Counted from the stretch's first letter, positions 1 to 8,999 are shown. The stretch is DNA of 34,700 bases from Planctomycetaceae bacterium (GCA_024225195.1 JAAEMV010000680.1:1-34700); one strand, 5' to 3'. The notes: generated by a model not told the origin, from the sequence alone. Numbers and translations are program-made.

Positions 1-1226
1 CATTCTTGAACCGAAGAATCGGCAGCGATGTAGTTTCGGATTTTGAAAAAGTAGCCATCGACCTGCACCAATTGGTTTACGTCAATGAATTCATTGCCAA
101 GTTCAGGGAAGCTCGCCGGAATATTTTGGCAGTAAACACAATACGGGCCAAGTTTGGATTCTCGGGGGCGAACCCACAGAATGTAGTAGTGGTCGATCCC
201 CAGAGCGGTGTCTGCGGGTAATTTCTTTTTTCGCGCTGATCGAACCCAGCCTTCGATGGCAATTGGTTTTCCGCGGTATATATCGGGTTGTCCCATGAGT
301 TCGATTCGATTGACGGAAGTCGCGTTGCTTAAATCAGCATCGGTGTCTGTTGGCGAAATGACCTTCTCCCAGGTGCGAATCCAGCTGCCCGAATCGCCCG
401 TCCAACCAAGCGAGGTGTGGTCTTGTACTTGTAGAAGTAAAAGGTCGTCAATCACCGCTTGTAATCGAATGATCGCATTTTGCTGGCTCAGTGTCGTGTC
501 TCTACCTGAGGACGATTCTGACAATGCGGGGAAGATCTTGTCGGCCCAGATATTCTGCGACTCGTTTAGCTGATTCAGAAGAACTATTTTTTCGGGTGTT
601 CCATCGGTTGCAACGGCGAGTTCATCAAATAGGGACTGCTCAAAGGAATCGTGTTTTTGTTTGATCAATTGAACGATGCGTTTAGTTTCGGCCTGTTGGT
701 CTGTGGGAGTCGTGATCCCATTTCGAATTCGAGAAATTAGTTTAAGAAAGCAAGTTTGTGAATCGGGAGAAAATTTGCGGAACATTTCTTCCCAGAATTG
801 AACGGCAGCAGTCGGGTAATCCCCTTGGTAGGTCCCGACGACGACCGACTTGGGTTGGCCTGCCGTGGGGCTGACTGAAAATGTTGAATTCGATTTTTTC
901 AGATTTGAGTTGTTGGGAGGGGCAGTTCGATTTGGAAGCGGACTCCCAACTCCAGCGTTATTTTCGAATTCGACTTTGGCTGAGGGTGCATCTGCATTGT
1001 TGTCTAATTCGATTGTTTTGACTGAGGTAGGCGGTTGATCAAACCCCATCCATTCCCAACGTTCAGGCTTTCCCGCTTCGTTCATTGCGACGATGATCAA
1101 GATCAGCATAGAGAAAAGCATCAAAAGCCTTGTCCGAATCGCCTTTGAGGTTTTGTCAATTGGCGGCACAATCGAATCAGGGCGAGTCACTTGCTTGTCC
1201 TCTCCAGAAGATTGGTCGAATCTCAT
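1..1226 (-). CDS. Membrane-anchored hypothetical protein, 3' end beyond the left edge
   Basis: This gene is not in the ORF track because it has no stop inside the window. I translated the reverse complement by hand. From ATG at 1226 the frame stays open for 408 codons to the edge. An in-frame TAA lies four codons upstream of the ATG, so this is the only ATG start, and AAGG sits about 9 nt before it. The protein begins MRFDQSSGED. It has one hydrophobic segment at about residues 34-47 (LLMLFSMLILIIVA), then a Ser/Asn/Pro-rich linker, a helical stretch, and a beta-rich part with GKPIAIEGWVRSA and a CVYC pair (residues about 370-380). That suggests an inner-membrane anchor with an extracytoplasmic soluble part. 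I do not recognise the family. The + strand ORFs at 6-221, 208-573 and 850-1038 are its shadows. Confidence 0.85.
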   Translation of the reverse strand, partial: MRFDQSSGEDKQVTRPDSIVPPIDKTSKAIRTRLLMLFSMLILIIVAMNEAGKPERWEWMGFDQPPTSVKTIELDNNADAPSAKVEFENNAGVGSPLPNRTAPPNNSNLKKSNSTFSVSPTAGQPKSVVVGTYQGDYPTAAVQFWEEMFRKFSPDSQTCFLKLISRIRNGITTPTDQQAETKRIVQLIKQKHDSFEQSLFDELAVATDGTPEKIVLLNQLNESQNIWADKIFPALSESSSGRDTTLSQQNAIIRLQAVIDDLLLLQVQDHTSLGWTGDSGSWIRTWEKVISPTDTDADLSNATSVNRIELMGQPDIYRGKPIAIEGWVRSARKKKLPADTALGIDHYYILWVRPRESKLGPYCVYCQNIPASFPELGNEFIDVNQLVQVDGYFFKIRNYIAADSSVQE

Positions 1227-1717
1227 CGATTTGCCTTGTTAGTTGAGAGTTTTACAATAATTAATGATTCGGTCAGGAAAGCCGCAGCTTGGCGATGCCA
1301 ACGGATTAAATTATTGCAAAAATTCATGGTCCGAGAAGGTGGACATGGAGCAGATGTTGTTTTTGGTAAACGGATTGGTGCTTCGAATCGACAACACTTA
1401 AGAACGATAAACCCGTAGCGACCCCAATCTTTGGATCGACATTGTCCGAAAAATTGAAATCTGACTACTGAATTGTTTGATTTTGCGTGTGAATTGTCGA
1501 CGATTAGGGTTGGAAGCAAGCTAAGCGGTGCTTGAGAGTGACTCCGTTTGTTATGAGGTACATTCATTGTTGTTTGCAGAATGGCAACTTCGTATGATTG
1601 CTTCGTGACGTTAAGTAGTAGAAACTAGAGTTCCCGTTTGGTGGCATTGGTGATTCATCGGGTGTTTCGATTTGTAACTGGTTAAATTATAGCCAACTAA
1701 TTTAAGGATTTCGGGCT
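1227..1717. other. Intergenic region between divergent genes
   Basis: These 491 bases separate the left-edge minus-strand gene from the plus-strand TPR gene. They should hold both promoters, but I could not find a convincing -35/-10 pair for either. The two track ORFs here (1191-1418 + and 1223-1567 -) overlap the start of the minus-strand gene and have no recognisable features, so I treat them as chance. No RNA gene or repeat was seen. Confidence 0.6.
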
Positions 1718-4700
1718 GTGAAGAGAATTGCGTTACCTGTGAAGAGCATTGCGTTGATTGTCGTAATTGTGACGGGATTCTTTAGTTCGGCGGGGCGTGC
1801 GGATGAACCCGCGCAAGCATTTTTAAATGCCCTTCGTGATAATAATTATTACGATGTCGCGATCGACTACCTTGAGGGGTTGAAAAATAGCAATGCGATC
1901 TCCAAAGAGTTCAAAGATGCGTTGCCGTTTGAGATGGCTCAAACATTGATTGGAAGCACTGCTCGGATGCGAGATCTTGCCTCGGTCGAGTCGCGTCTAG
2001 ATCAAGCACAGCAATTGTTGACCAACTATGCCGCCAACAACCAATCACTCGAAGTCTCCGCAAAGACGTTGCATTACCAAGGTAATCTTCTCTATCGCCG
2101 CTCCAATATCTATTTGAAGCAATCGGAATCGGATCGCTTAACATCAGCCGAACGTGAAGTGTTGTTTGGCAAGGCAAGAGAGAATTTAAAAGGAGCACTT
2201 GCGAGTTACCAAAAAGCGAGGAAGCAAGTTCGCCGTTTGATCGATCCTCAGAGTGAAGATGCAATTCAAATTGACCCGGAGGATCCGACAACGCTGCGCC
2301 GTCGAGACCAGTTCCAGGCGACTTACACCCAGGTGCGTGTGAGTATCCCCAAGGTAACCGAGCAACTTGCCGATACCTATCTGGAAAGTGATGATGAACA
2401 GAAGAAGCTTTTGGTAGAAGCACGAGATGAATATGAAAAGGTGTGGGAGGCCTATCCCAAATTTATTGCCGGCCTTAAATCTTGCGTTTATGCCGCACGT
2501 TGTAGTCACAAGCTTGGGGAAAACAAGAAAGCCTTAGACTTACTAAGTGAAGTGTTTATTCTTGGCGACAACAGTGTTCTTAAACCGATCAAATTAGAAT
2601 CGTTTCTGTTGGCATCGGATTGTTGGGCGGCCTCCAAGAAATATCCTTATAAGCAGGTCATTGAAATTCTCGAGCCTGCAGTTAATTCGTTGAATAAAGT
2701 CGAAGTGCGGCAGCAGGATTGGTTGAGAGTCCAGTTGGAGTACTCGATTGCGAAGCACAAAAAGGCCGAAGAAGTAAAGGCTGCTGGCGGTCCTCGGGCA
2801 ACGAGTGATTCAAACCGAATCGACCGGGCGGCGGCTAAAGTTCTTCGCAATGTAGCTCGTGTCGCAAGCCCCTATCGTGACCGCGCGAAAGAGTTACTTG
2901 CGGAGTGGAATGTCAATTTCTCCGAAGTTGCTGAAGGAGAGGCAGGTCCTCCCGGGTCATTTGATGACGCTCGGCAAAAGGGAAAAGACTTTGTGACAGA
3001 CCTTGAGTCCTTCGTGGGCGAAGCAAGCTCAGCTCGCAAGAAAGCAGCTGCTGCTGAGGGAATCGCAAAGGTCGAGCTGGAGGCAAAATACAAGGAGGCG
3101 GCTGAGGCTGCGTTGCAGCAGAGTGCTGAGGCGCTGGGAATGTTTGATCTGGCGTTGCAGTTGGCTGACAAATCCACGTTGCGAGCTGACATTAATAATG
3201 TGCGTTATCTACAGTGCTATTGTTACTTTGCAACTGAGCGGTACATCGAATCAGCATTGATTGGCGAGTTCCTGCTCAAGAAGTATCCGAATGTCGATGG
3301 CACGCGATCGGCGATGACTTTGATGATTCAAAGCTATTCGATTTTGCTGGACAAAGCCGCTGAAAGCGACAAAGAGTTTGAGCGATCAAGGCTGAACGAC
3401 GCGTGTGATGCTGTTTTGCGACGTTGGCCGGGAACAACCGAAGCCGGGGTCGCTGCCAGTACCATGACTCGGTTAGCGCTGAACGACAAGAATTTTGACA
3501 GCGCGAGGAAGTATTTCTCTCAGATTCCTAAGGATGCGGTGTACCAACCGATCATGAGCATCAAGTTAGGGCAGCGGCTCTGGTTTGACTATAAAGCCAA
3601 GGCAAGAGTGGCAGGGGCAGATCCACAGCAGCTAAAATTGCTCATGGACGAAGCCACGCAATTGATGGCGGACGGAGTGAATCAGACTTTGTTCGATGAG
3701 CTTAATTATGAAGTTGCCTTGGGAGCCTTGTTACTGGTCGATGCGAGATTGAAGTCAGGAGAGGTTGATAAAGCGATTGATCGTCTTGAGTCTAAAGAGA
3801 TTGCACCGTTGGATCTTTTAAAGCAGCAGCACCCTTCGATTACTGGAACGGAGACGGGTGAGATTTATCGCCGTGAGGTTTATAAAACAGCGATTAAGGC
3901 ATATCTTGCGGCGATGAAAGAGGCGGACGATCAGCAACAGTGGATTGACAAATCCCGTGGTATAATTGATGCAATGAAAGCTGACATCAAGGGGAGTAAT
4001 GATCCGAAAGATGCGGCACGAGTTGCGGCGATTTACCAGCTAATAGCGATCCAGCTCAAAGAACAGTTTCAGTTACTGAAAGAACCTGAAAAGAAGCTGA
4101 AATTCGCTAATTCACTGTCAGGTTTCTTGAGCGGCATTCAATCCGAATCGAATGATTCTAAAACTATCTTGTGGGCCGGTTCTACGCTGCTTTCGGTTGC
4201 AGATTCATTGGCACAATCAGGGTTAGATGATTCGTCGAAAGCGATGGCCAAAGAAGCTCAGGTGGCGCTGACCCGGGCTCAGGAAATGGGGTTTGCCGGT
4301 GATCCCAAGGAAGCGGTCATGGTCGCTGAGTTGAAGCGCCAGCGAGCACTTGCCTCTCGGCGAAGTGGTAACTTTGAATCCGCAATGAACGAGTTTTTAG
4401 AAATACTTAAAGCGTCTCCGAACTCGTTGAATGTCCAAATTGATTCGGCTGAGACGTTGCAAATGTGGGCCAAGGTTGGGAAGAATCAAAAGCGATACAT
4501 TGAGGCAGTCAAAGGCCGAGATCCTTACAAGAACCCCAAAACAAAGCGAACTCAAAAGCGTATTTGGGGATGGGAGAAGATTGCTCTGGCGACGCGTAGT
4601 AATGAGAAGTTCCGCAGCACTTTTTACAACGCCCTTTACCATGTTGTCGAATGTCGACTTGAGTACGGGATCCTTGCCGGAAATCAATCTGCTATTAAGG

Positions 4701-4816
4701 CTGCGGGCAGCGAAATTGCCAAGGAAAGAAAGCGAGATGCTACCTTTAGCGGTAACGAGATGTGGAAGCAAAAGTTTTCTGAATTGGAAGCAAGAGTACA
4801 GCAGAACATCAACTAG
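1718..4816 (+). CDS. Large secreted TPR-repeat protein
   Basis: The 1032-residue protein starts at GTG with AAGGA nine bases upstream. Residues 1-28 form a signal peptide: basic start, hydrophobic core IALIVVIVTGFF, and a GRA/D cleavage-like site. The rest is almost wholly helical and Ala/Leu/Lys/Glu-rich, with degenerate tetratricopeptide-like pairs such as AYPKFIAGLKSCVYAARCSHKLGENKKALDLL (cut here to a pattern description: A-x-S-H-K-L-G then K-A-L-D-L-L). A Lys/Glu/Ala-rich, possibly coiled region lies near residues 430-470. It is probably a periplasmic scaffold. Gene order links it to the following TPR protein (72-bp gap) and to the ExbB/ExbD genes. In planctomycetes, long TPR proteins often sit beside such motor genes; a role in driving an envelope process is inferred. 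No catalytic motif was seen. Confidence 0.85.
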   Translation: MKRIALPVKSIALIVVIVTGFFSSAGRADEPAQAFLNALRDNNYYDVAIDYLEGLKNSNAISKEFKDALPFEMAQTLIGSTARMRDLASVESRLDQAQQLLTNYAANNQSLEVSAKTLHYQGNLLYRRSNIYLKQSESDRLTSAEREVLFGKARENLKGALASYQKARKQVRRLIDPQSEDAIQIDPEDPTTLRRRDQFQATYTQVRVSIPKVTEQLADTYLESDDEQKKLLVEARDEYEKVWEAYPKFIAGLKSCVYAARCSHKLGENKKALDLLSEVFILGDNSVLKPIKLESFLLASDCWAASKKYPYKQVIEILEPAVNSLNKVEVRQQDWLRVQLEYSIAKHKKAEEVKAAGGPRATSDSNRIDRAAAKVLRNVARVASPYRDRAKELLAEWNVNFSEVAEGEAGPPGSFDDARQKGKDFVTDLESFVGEASSARKKAAAAEGIAKVELEAKYKEAAEAALQQSAEALGMFDLALQLADKSTLRADINNVRYLQCYCYFATERYIESALIGEFLLKKYPNVDGTRSAMTLMIQSYSILLDKAAESDKEFERSRLNDACDAVLRRWPGTTEAGVAASTMTRLALNDKNFDSARKYFSQIPKDAVYQPIMSIKLGQRLWFDYKAKARVAGADPQQLKLLMDEATQLMADGVNQTLFDELNYEVALGALLLVDARLKSGEVDKAIDRLESKEIAPLDLLKQQHPSITGTETGEIYRREVYKTAIKAYLAAMKEADDQQQWIDKSRGIIDAMKADIKGSNDPKDAARVAAIYQLIAIQLKEQFQLLKEPEKKLKFANSLSGFLSGIQSESNDSKTILWAGSTLLSVADSLAQSGLDDSSKAMAKEAQVALTRAQEMGFAGDPKEAVMVAELKRQRALASRRSGNFESAMNEFLEILKASPNSLNVQIDSAETLQMWAKVGKNQKRYIEAVKGRDPYKNPKTKRTQKRIWGWEKIALATRSNEKFRSTFYNALYHVVECRLEYGILAGNQSAIKAAGSEIAKERKRDATFSGNEMWKQKFSELEARVQQNIN

Positions 4817-4888
4817 TGTTTTTGAAGAGTGCCCTGCGGTTTCCGTGGGTGAAAAGAACGATAAGAAATTCGAGGTCAGAGTTTTTCA

Positions 4889-5953
4889 ATGAAGCAAATT
4901 AAAAAGACGATCGTTAGTCGAATTAAATTGATCCTTGTGGTCTTCCTGTTTGTGGGAGCCGTAAACATTGCTGATAGTCAGCGACTATCAGCTCAAGATG
5001 GCGTTTATCAATTTAAAGCGTCTGGCGGCAATTCAAAAACTAGTGGGAAGATTGAGAAGATATCGCCCGATGGTGTGACCATTGCCGGTAAACTCGTGCC
5101 GGCGAGCAAAATCGATCGGGTTTCGTTTTCAAGGGAACCTAGCGATATTAATCGAGCCAGAGATCAGATGGAAACCGGACGGTATTCCGATGCAATTGAG
5201 TCGCTGGGGAAAATTGATGCGACGAAGGTGACGCCACAAATGAAGGCAGAGGTCGACTTTATCCGAGCTTTTTCAATGGCCCAAAATTCACTTCGTGGAG
5301 GCGGCACGACGCCTCAAGAGGCGGGGGGAGTGGTGGCTACGTTTATCAGCGAGCATCCGACGAGTTGGCATCTTTACCCGGCAATCGAACAGTTGGGGAA
5401 ATTGTATTTCGCAATTGATCGAACTGATTTAGCGATGGGACAGTTTGCCAAACTAAGTCAATCCTCGTGGCCAAAGTATCAGCTGAATGGCACGCTTCAG
5501 TTGGGAATGTTAACAATGGACAACGCCGCCGATGCAAACGCGGCGTTCGATACGATTCTCAATAACAATTCTAATGACGACGTGACGCAACTTTACAAAT
5601 TGCTTGCCAAATGCGAAAAGGCACGCGTTGCAGGAATGGGGGGCGATGCCGCCGGCGGTCTTTCTGAACTAAATAAAATGATTGCGACGGAAAACTCGGA
5701 TAACAAATTGTTGTTTGCCCATCTTTACAATGCTTTGGGTGCTGTCCATCAAAAGAATTCGAATTGGAAAGAGGCGAGAACAGCCTATCTTCACACGGAT
5801 CTATTGTTTGCAACCGAGGCCGAGCTACATGCAGAGGCTTTGTTTCATTTGTCTAAGATTTGGGCTCAATTGGATGAAACCGATCGAGCGGCAACTGCGC
5901 GAGACACACTTAAGTCTCGATATCGCAACTCTTATTGGGCGGGAAAATTATAA
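4889..5953 (+). CDS. Secreted TPR-repeat protein
   Basis: This 354-residue protein has a signal peptide of about 35 residues (basic MKQIKK start, core LILVVFLFVGAV, possible cleavage near LSAQD). A short beta-rich segment at residues about 38-80 (GKIEKISPDGVTIAGKLVPASKIDRVSF) resembles a small SH3-like barrel. Helical TPR-type repeats follow from about residue 87 to the end, for example ALFHLSKIWAQLDETDRAATA. It starts 72 bp after the larger TPR gene and shares its predicted location, so the two are probably co-transcribed. A GAGG lies about 13 nt before the ATG. The exact partner or ligand is unknown. Confidence 0.85.
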   Translation: MKQIKKTIVSRIKLILVVFLFVGAVNIADSQRLSAQDGVYQFKASGGNSKTSGKIEKISPDGVTIAGKLVPASKIDRVSFSREPSDINRARDQMETGRYSDAIESLGKIDATKVTPQMKAEVDFIRAFSMAQNSLRGGGTTPQEAGGVVATFISEHPTSWHLYPAIEQLGKLYFAIDRTDLAMGQFAKLSQSSWPKYQLNGTLQLGMLTMDNAADANAAFDTILNNNSNDDVTQLYKLLAKCEKARVAGMGGDAAGGLSELNKMIATENSDNKLLFAHLYNALGAVHQKNSNWKEARTAYLHTDLLFATEAELHAEALFHLSKIWAQLDETDRAATARDTLKSRYRNSYWAGKL

Positions 5954-5984
5954 AGCCCTAATTGGCGAGGGCTTAGCTCGTTTT
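5953..5984 (+). terminator. Weak hairpin / attenuator after the TPR gene pair
   Basis: AAGCCCT (5953-5959) and AGGGCTT (5968-5974) form a 7-bp stem with an 8-nt loop. TTTT follows after a 6-nt spacer (5981-5984). The T-run is short and displaced, so this is at best a partial terminator or a processing stem. It lies directly before a good extended -10, which fits a boundary between two transcription units. Confidence 0.4.
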
Positions 5985-5987
5985 GTG

Positions 5988-5996
5988 TGATATACT
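5988..5996 (+). promoter_or_regulatory. Candidate extended -10 promoter for the ExbB/ExbD genes
   Basis: The sequence TGATATACT is an extended -10 element (TGn followed by TATACT, five of six matches to TATAAT). No good -35 was found, which extended -10 promoters often lack. Predicted transcription would start about 50 nt before the ExbB-type ATG at 6058. Confidence 0.4.
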
Positions 5997-6057
5997 TAGC
6001 ACAACTGAGTTACCACATCAGACCTTTCATTGACATGATTTTTGGAGATAGGACGCT

Positions 6058-6897
6058 ATGCAGTTTATTAAGGGGTCGAAAGCCAGTCGTGGTGTCCTAG
6101 CTTGGATGCCCCAGGTACTACTTTTTTCGATCGTATTTTCGGTATTCGCGTTTCAACCGCTATTGTCCGTTTCGTCGTCACAGGTGTTTGCTCAGGACGT
6201 ACCTGCGCCAGCCGCTGACGCTCCCGCCCCTGAGGCGGCTGCAGCGAAACCGGCGCCAGCAGAGGAATCGCTCCTGGGTTGGTTAACGGATTCGTTAGGC
6301 TGGACCTACATTCTTGTCTTCCTTTCACTGTCGTTCATTTTGGTCGCCTTGTTCATTATGAACTTGCTGTCGGCAAGACGAGAGTATGTTTGTCCTCAAC
6401 ATTTAATTGACGGGTTTGAAGCACATCTCGAGGAGAAGCAATACCAGGAAGCCTATGAGTTAGCCAAGACAGACGAATCGTTCCTAGGGAACGTTCTCTC
6501 AGCTGGACTGGCAAAGCTTTCAAGTAGTTACTCGGCTTCGGTTGCAGCAATGCAAGAAGTTGGGGCCGATGAAAACATGAAACTGGATCACCGTTTGAGT
6601 TATCTGGCCTTGATCGGAACGATTAGCCCCATGATTGGTCTTTTTGGAACGGTTCATGGAATGATTAACTCTTTTTATGTGATTGCCAATGGCGGCGGTA
6701 CACCCGATCCTAACAAGCTTGCCGAAGGTATCTCAACTGCTTTGTTGACGACCTTGATTGGACTGGCGATCGCGATTCCGGCGATTGCTGCCTACAATAT
6801 TCTGCGAAATAGAGTTCAGCGACTTGTGCTCGAAGTTGGGATCACAAGTGAAAATTTGATGGGTCGATTCGAAAAAGTTGGAAAGAAAAAAGACTAG
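6058..6897 (+). CDS. MotA/TolQ/ExbB-family proton channel protein
   Basis: This 279-residue protein is the motor-stator part of an ExbB/ExbD (TolQ/TolR)-type complex, which uses the proton motive force to drive envelope work. A signal-like hydrophobic segment (about 16-38) ends near SSSQVFAQD, followed by an Ala/Pro linker (about 48-70). Three membrane helices follow the family pattern: about 81-104, about 180-203 (IGTISPMIGLFGTVHGMI, the family hallmark) and about 226-246 (ALLTTLIGLAIAIPAIAAYNIL). The N-terminal signal plus Pro/Ala linker is an extra seen in many planctomycete members. GGAG lies about 11 nt before ATG. Two ExbD genes follow immediately, but no TonB or TolA gene is nearby, so the force-transmitting partner is not evident here. 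Confidence 0.93.
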   Translation: MQFIKGSKASRGVLAWMPQVLLFSIVFSVFAFQPLLSVSSSQVFAQDVPAPAADAPAPEAAAAKPAPAEESLLGWLTDSLGWTYILVFLSLSFILVALFIMNLLSARREYVCPQHLIDGFEAHLEEKQYQEAYELAKTDESFLGNVLSAGLAKLSSSYSASVAAMQEVGADENMKLDHRLSYLALIGTISPMIGLFGTVHGMINSFYVIANGGGTPDPNKLAEGISTALLTTLIGLAIAIPAIAAYNILRNRVQRLVLEVGITSENLMGRFEKVGKKKD

Positions 6898-6929
6898 TCT
6901 GATTCCTTTTCTGTTTTTTTGGTGGTGCC

Positions 6930-7370
6930 ATGAGATTATTTAAGAAAAAAAGTACTGAGATTCTTGAAGGCGATTTAACGCCCATGATCGATATGACTTT
7001 TCAGTTGATCGCATTTTTCATGCTTCTGATTAACTTTTCGGAAGTGGATCGAGCTGAAGAGATCCTACTGCCGAGCAGTGTGCTTGCAGTTCCGCCAGTC
7101 GTTCGTCCGGACTACCAAATTATTTTGAATTTGGAGCCAAATGGCGTAGTGGTTTTCGAGGGTCAAAAGAATGGGATTGATTTGCTGAACCCGTTGTTGT
7201 CACGCCAGGTTGACGCGGCTGCACGAGAAGGCATTCGCGACCCTGCTGACATCGCCGTGATCATTCGGTCGCATGAAGATACTCCGACAGGAGTCGTTCA
7301 AGAGTTGATGGCAAAGTGTCAGGAATCTGAACTGCAGAGCTTTAGTCTGCGCGTCAAAAATCAAAAGTAA
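6930..7370 (+). CDS. ExbD/TolR-family protein (first copy)
   Basis: This is a 146-residue single-pass protein. A short cytoplasmic N-terminus leads into LTPMIDMTFQLIAFFMLLIN, the ExbD hallmark; Asp21 is the expected proton-carrying residue of the channel. The periplasmic part (about 45-146) ends in a domain like that of ExbD/TolR (AVIIRSHEDTPTGVVQELMAKCQE). It sits 32 bp after the ExbB-type gene and 17 bp before a second ExbD, so the three are surely co-transcribed. Paired, non-identical ExbDs suggest a heteromeric stator, which is an inference. Confidence 0.92.
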   Translation: MRLFKKKSTEILEGDLTPMIDMTFQLIAFFMLLINFSEVDRAEEILLPSSVLAVPPVVRPDYQIILNLEPNGVVVFEGQKNGIDLLNPLLSRQVDAAAREGIRDPADIAVIIRSHEDTPTGVVQELMAKCQESELQSFSLRVKNQK

Positions 7371-7387
7371 ACCAGTAGAGTACGTCC

Positions 7388-7876
7388 ATGCAGATGTCAA
7401 TTTCGGAACCGGAAGAAATCAAAATCAACATGACCGCGATGATTGATATCGTGTTCCAGTTGCTTGTTTTCTTTATCATGACATTCAAAGTTGTGGCGAT
7501 GGAAGGCGACTTTAACATCAAGATGCCACTCGCCTCTGAATCCGCCGATTCGCTTGATGAAGAGTTGCCCGACCTAATTACGGTGCGACTTGAAGCCGGT
7601 GAGAATGGAAACATTTCGAGCATCATTGTTGATGACAGCGAAACGCTCCGAGAAGCAACAATGTTTCCGGATCTTACGAACATCGTTGAAGAACGGTTGG
7701 CGGCTGAAGGGAATCCAGAGCAGGACTCTGAAACAGAAGTTGAGTTCGATATCGATTACAATTTGAAGTATTTGTATACGGTAAAGGCGATCGGAGCAGT
7801 TTCTGGGAGAGCATTGCCAGACGGTAAGATGAAAACGTTGATCAAAAAAGTCAAATTCAAAGACGTTGGGAATTGA
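7388..7876 (+). CDS. ExbD/TolR-family protein (second copy)
   Basis: The 162-residue protein has the layout of its neighbour: a short N-terminus, one membrane helix with MTAMIDIVFQLLVFFIMTF, then a periplasmic domain. Asp20 is the expected proton-carrying residue. The usual Pro in the T-P-x-x-D motif is Ala here (TAMID), unlike the first copy. An acidic insert (PEQDSETEVEFDID, about residues 110-123) precedes the last periplasmic segment. It is the last gene before the terminator at 7999-8034. Confidence 0.92.
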   Translation: MQMSISEPEEIKINMTAMIDIVFQLLVFFIMTFKVVAMEGDFNIKMPLASESADSLDEELPDLITVRLEAGENGNISSIIVDDSETLREATMFPDLTNIVEERLAAEGNPEQDSETEVEFDIDYNLKYLYTVKAIGAVSGRALPDGKMKTLIKKVKFKDVGN

Positions 7877-7998
7877 TTTTGAGCCAGACTAGGCCGATTC
7901 CCAATGCTGTCTCGGCTGGTTTCGGGGTTATGTCGTTTGGGTAGCCTATGCCACCGCAAAATCGCTCTTTTTTATTCCACTGCGATGTTTGTCAAAAG

Positions 7999-8040
7999 CA
8001 AAGCCGAAAATACCAATAGGTGTTTTCGGCTTTGTTTTTG
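7999..8040 (+). terminator. Strong intrinsic terminator of the ExbB/ExbD operon
   Basis: CAAAGCCGAAAATACC (7999-8014) pairs with GGTGTTTTCGGCTTTG (8019-8034) through a 16-bp stem containing one T-G wobble, closed by an AATA loop. GTTTTTG-type T-rich sequence follows directly. It lies about 120 nt after the second ExbD stop. It also covers the first codons of the track's TTG-started xerD ORF, which argues that the real xerD start is downstream. Confidence 0.85.
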
Positions 8041-8048
8041 TTTGTGAA

Positions 8049-8999
8049 ATGAAAAAACTAAAAAAGGGTAAACTTCGACGATTGATCAAGGCGACAGACC
8101 CTGACGTCAATGCCACGGTCCGTCACGCGGAAGCATTTACGGTTTATCTGAGAACTGAATGCCATTTGGCGGAAAATACAGTCGCGGCGTATTCAAGGGA
8201 TATGCGGCGATTCATTGGATGGCTTGAAGATCGCAAGGTAGCTGATTTGACGATCACGGAGCTATCTGATTTTGTGGGTTTCTTGAATAGCCAGCAATTG
8301 GCACCGGCTTCGATTGCGCGACACATCGTAGCGGTCAAAATGTTCTTTCGTTACCTGCAGCTCGAAGGCTTGTTGGTTGATAACAAAGTCGAGTTATTGG
8401 GCAGTCAGAAATTATGGCACCGAGTTCCGTCGGTTTTGTCGCCCAGAGAAGTTGAGCGATTTCTAAACGGGCCACGACGGATCGAAATTTATTATTTCCG
8501 AGATCGTGCGTTGTTGGAAATGTTGTATGCCACAGGTTGTCGAGCTTCGGAAGTTTCCAATTTGCGACTCCGTGATTTACATCTTGAGGAGCGGTACTGT
8601 AAGTGTGAGGGAAAGGGGAACAAGCAGCGGATGGTGCCTCTCGGAGATGCTGCGATCGAGGCAGTAACCGATTATCTTGATAGGCAACGCCCACGGTTGG
8701 AAGCAGTTCGGTCTAATGAAGTGGATTGGTTGTTTCTTTCACGAGGGGGCCGTCGCTTAAGGCGGGAGGCTATCTGGGAATTGGTCAAGAAATACGCGTT
8801 GATCGCGGACGTTTCTGTGTCTATTAGCCCCCACACGTTGAGGCATAGTTTCGCGACACACCTTCTTGCGGGGGGGGCAGATTTGCGACAGGTTCAGGAA
8901 ATGCTCGGGCATGCGAGTATTGCGACAACGCAAATTTACACTCATGTCGACCAGTCACGACTGAAGAAAGTGCACCAGCAGTACCATCCACGTGCCTGA
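8049..8999 (+). CDS. xerD: Tyrosine recombinase XerD
   Basis: Xer recombinases resolve chromosome dimers at dif before cell division. Taken from ATG at 8049, the protein has 316 residues. The N-terminal SAM-like DNA-binding domain spans about 23-107 and the catalytic domain about 118-303. All catalytic residues are present: Arg165 (ATGCRASE), Lys189 (GKGNKQR), His262 and Arg265 (SPHTLRHSFATH), His288 (LGHAS) and nucleophile Tyr297 (QIYTHV). The ending HQQYHPRA closely matches the remembered E. coli XerD tail, which favours XerD over XerC. The track begins at TTG 7989, but those 20 codons encode the upstream terminator hairpin, so I prefer 8049. A TTG at 8082 after AAAGGG is a further possibility. 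Confidence 0.93.
   Translation: MKKLKKGKLRRLIKATDPDVNATVRHAEAFTVYLRTECHLAENTVAAYSRDMRRFIGWLEDRKVADLTITELSDFVGFLNSQQLAPASIARHIVAVKMFFRYLQLEGLLVDNKVELLGSQKLWHRVPSVLSPREVERFLNGPRRIEIYYFRDRALLEMLYATGCRASEVSNLRLRDLHLEERYCKCEGKGNKQRMVPLGDAAIEAVTDYLDRQRPRLEAVRSNEVDWLFLSRGGRRLRREAIWELVKKYALIADVSVSISPHTLRHSFATHLLAGGADLRQVQEMLGHASIATTQIYTHVDQSRLKKVHQQYHPRA

Noticed and set aside
1223-1567. 114-residue minus-strand ORF
   Set aside because: It overlaps the start of the 1-1226 gene in another frame, has no recognisable features and a poor start context.
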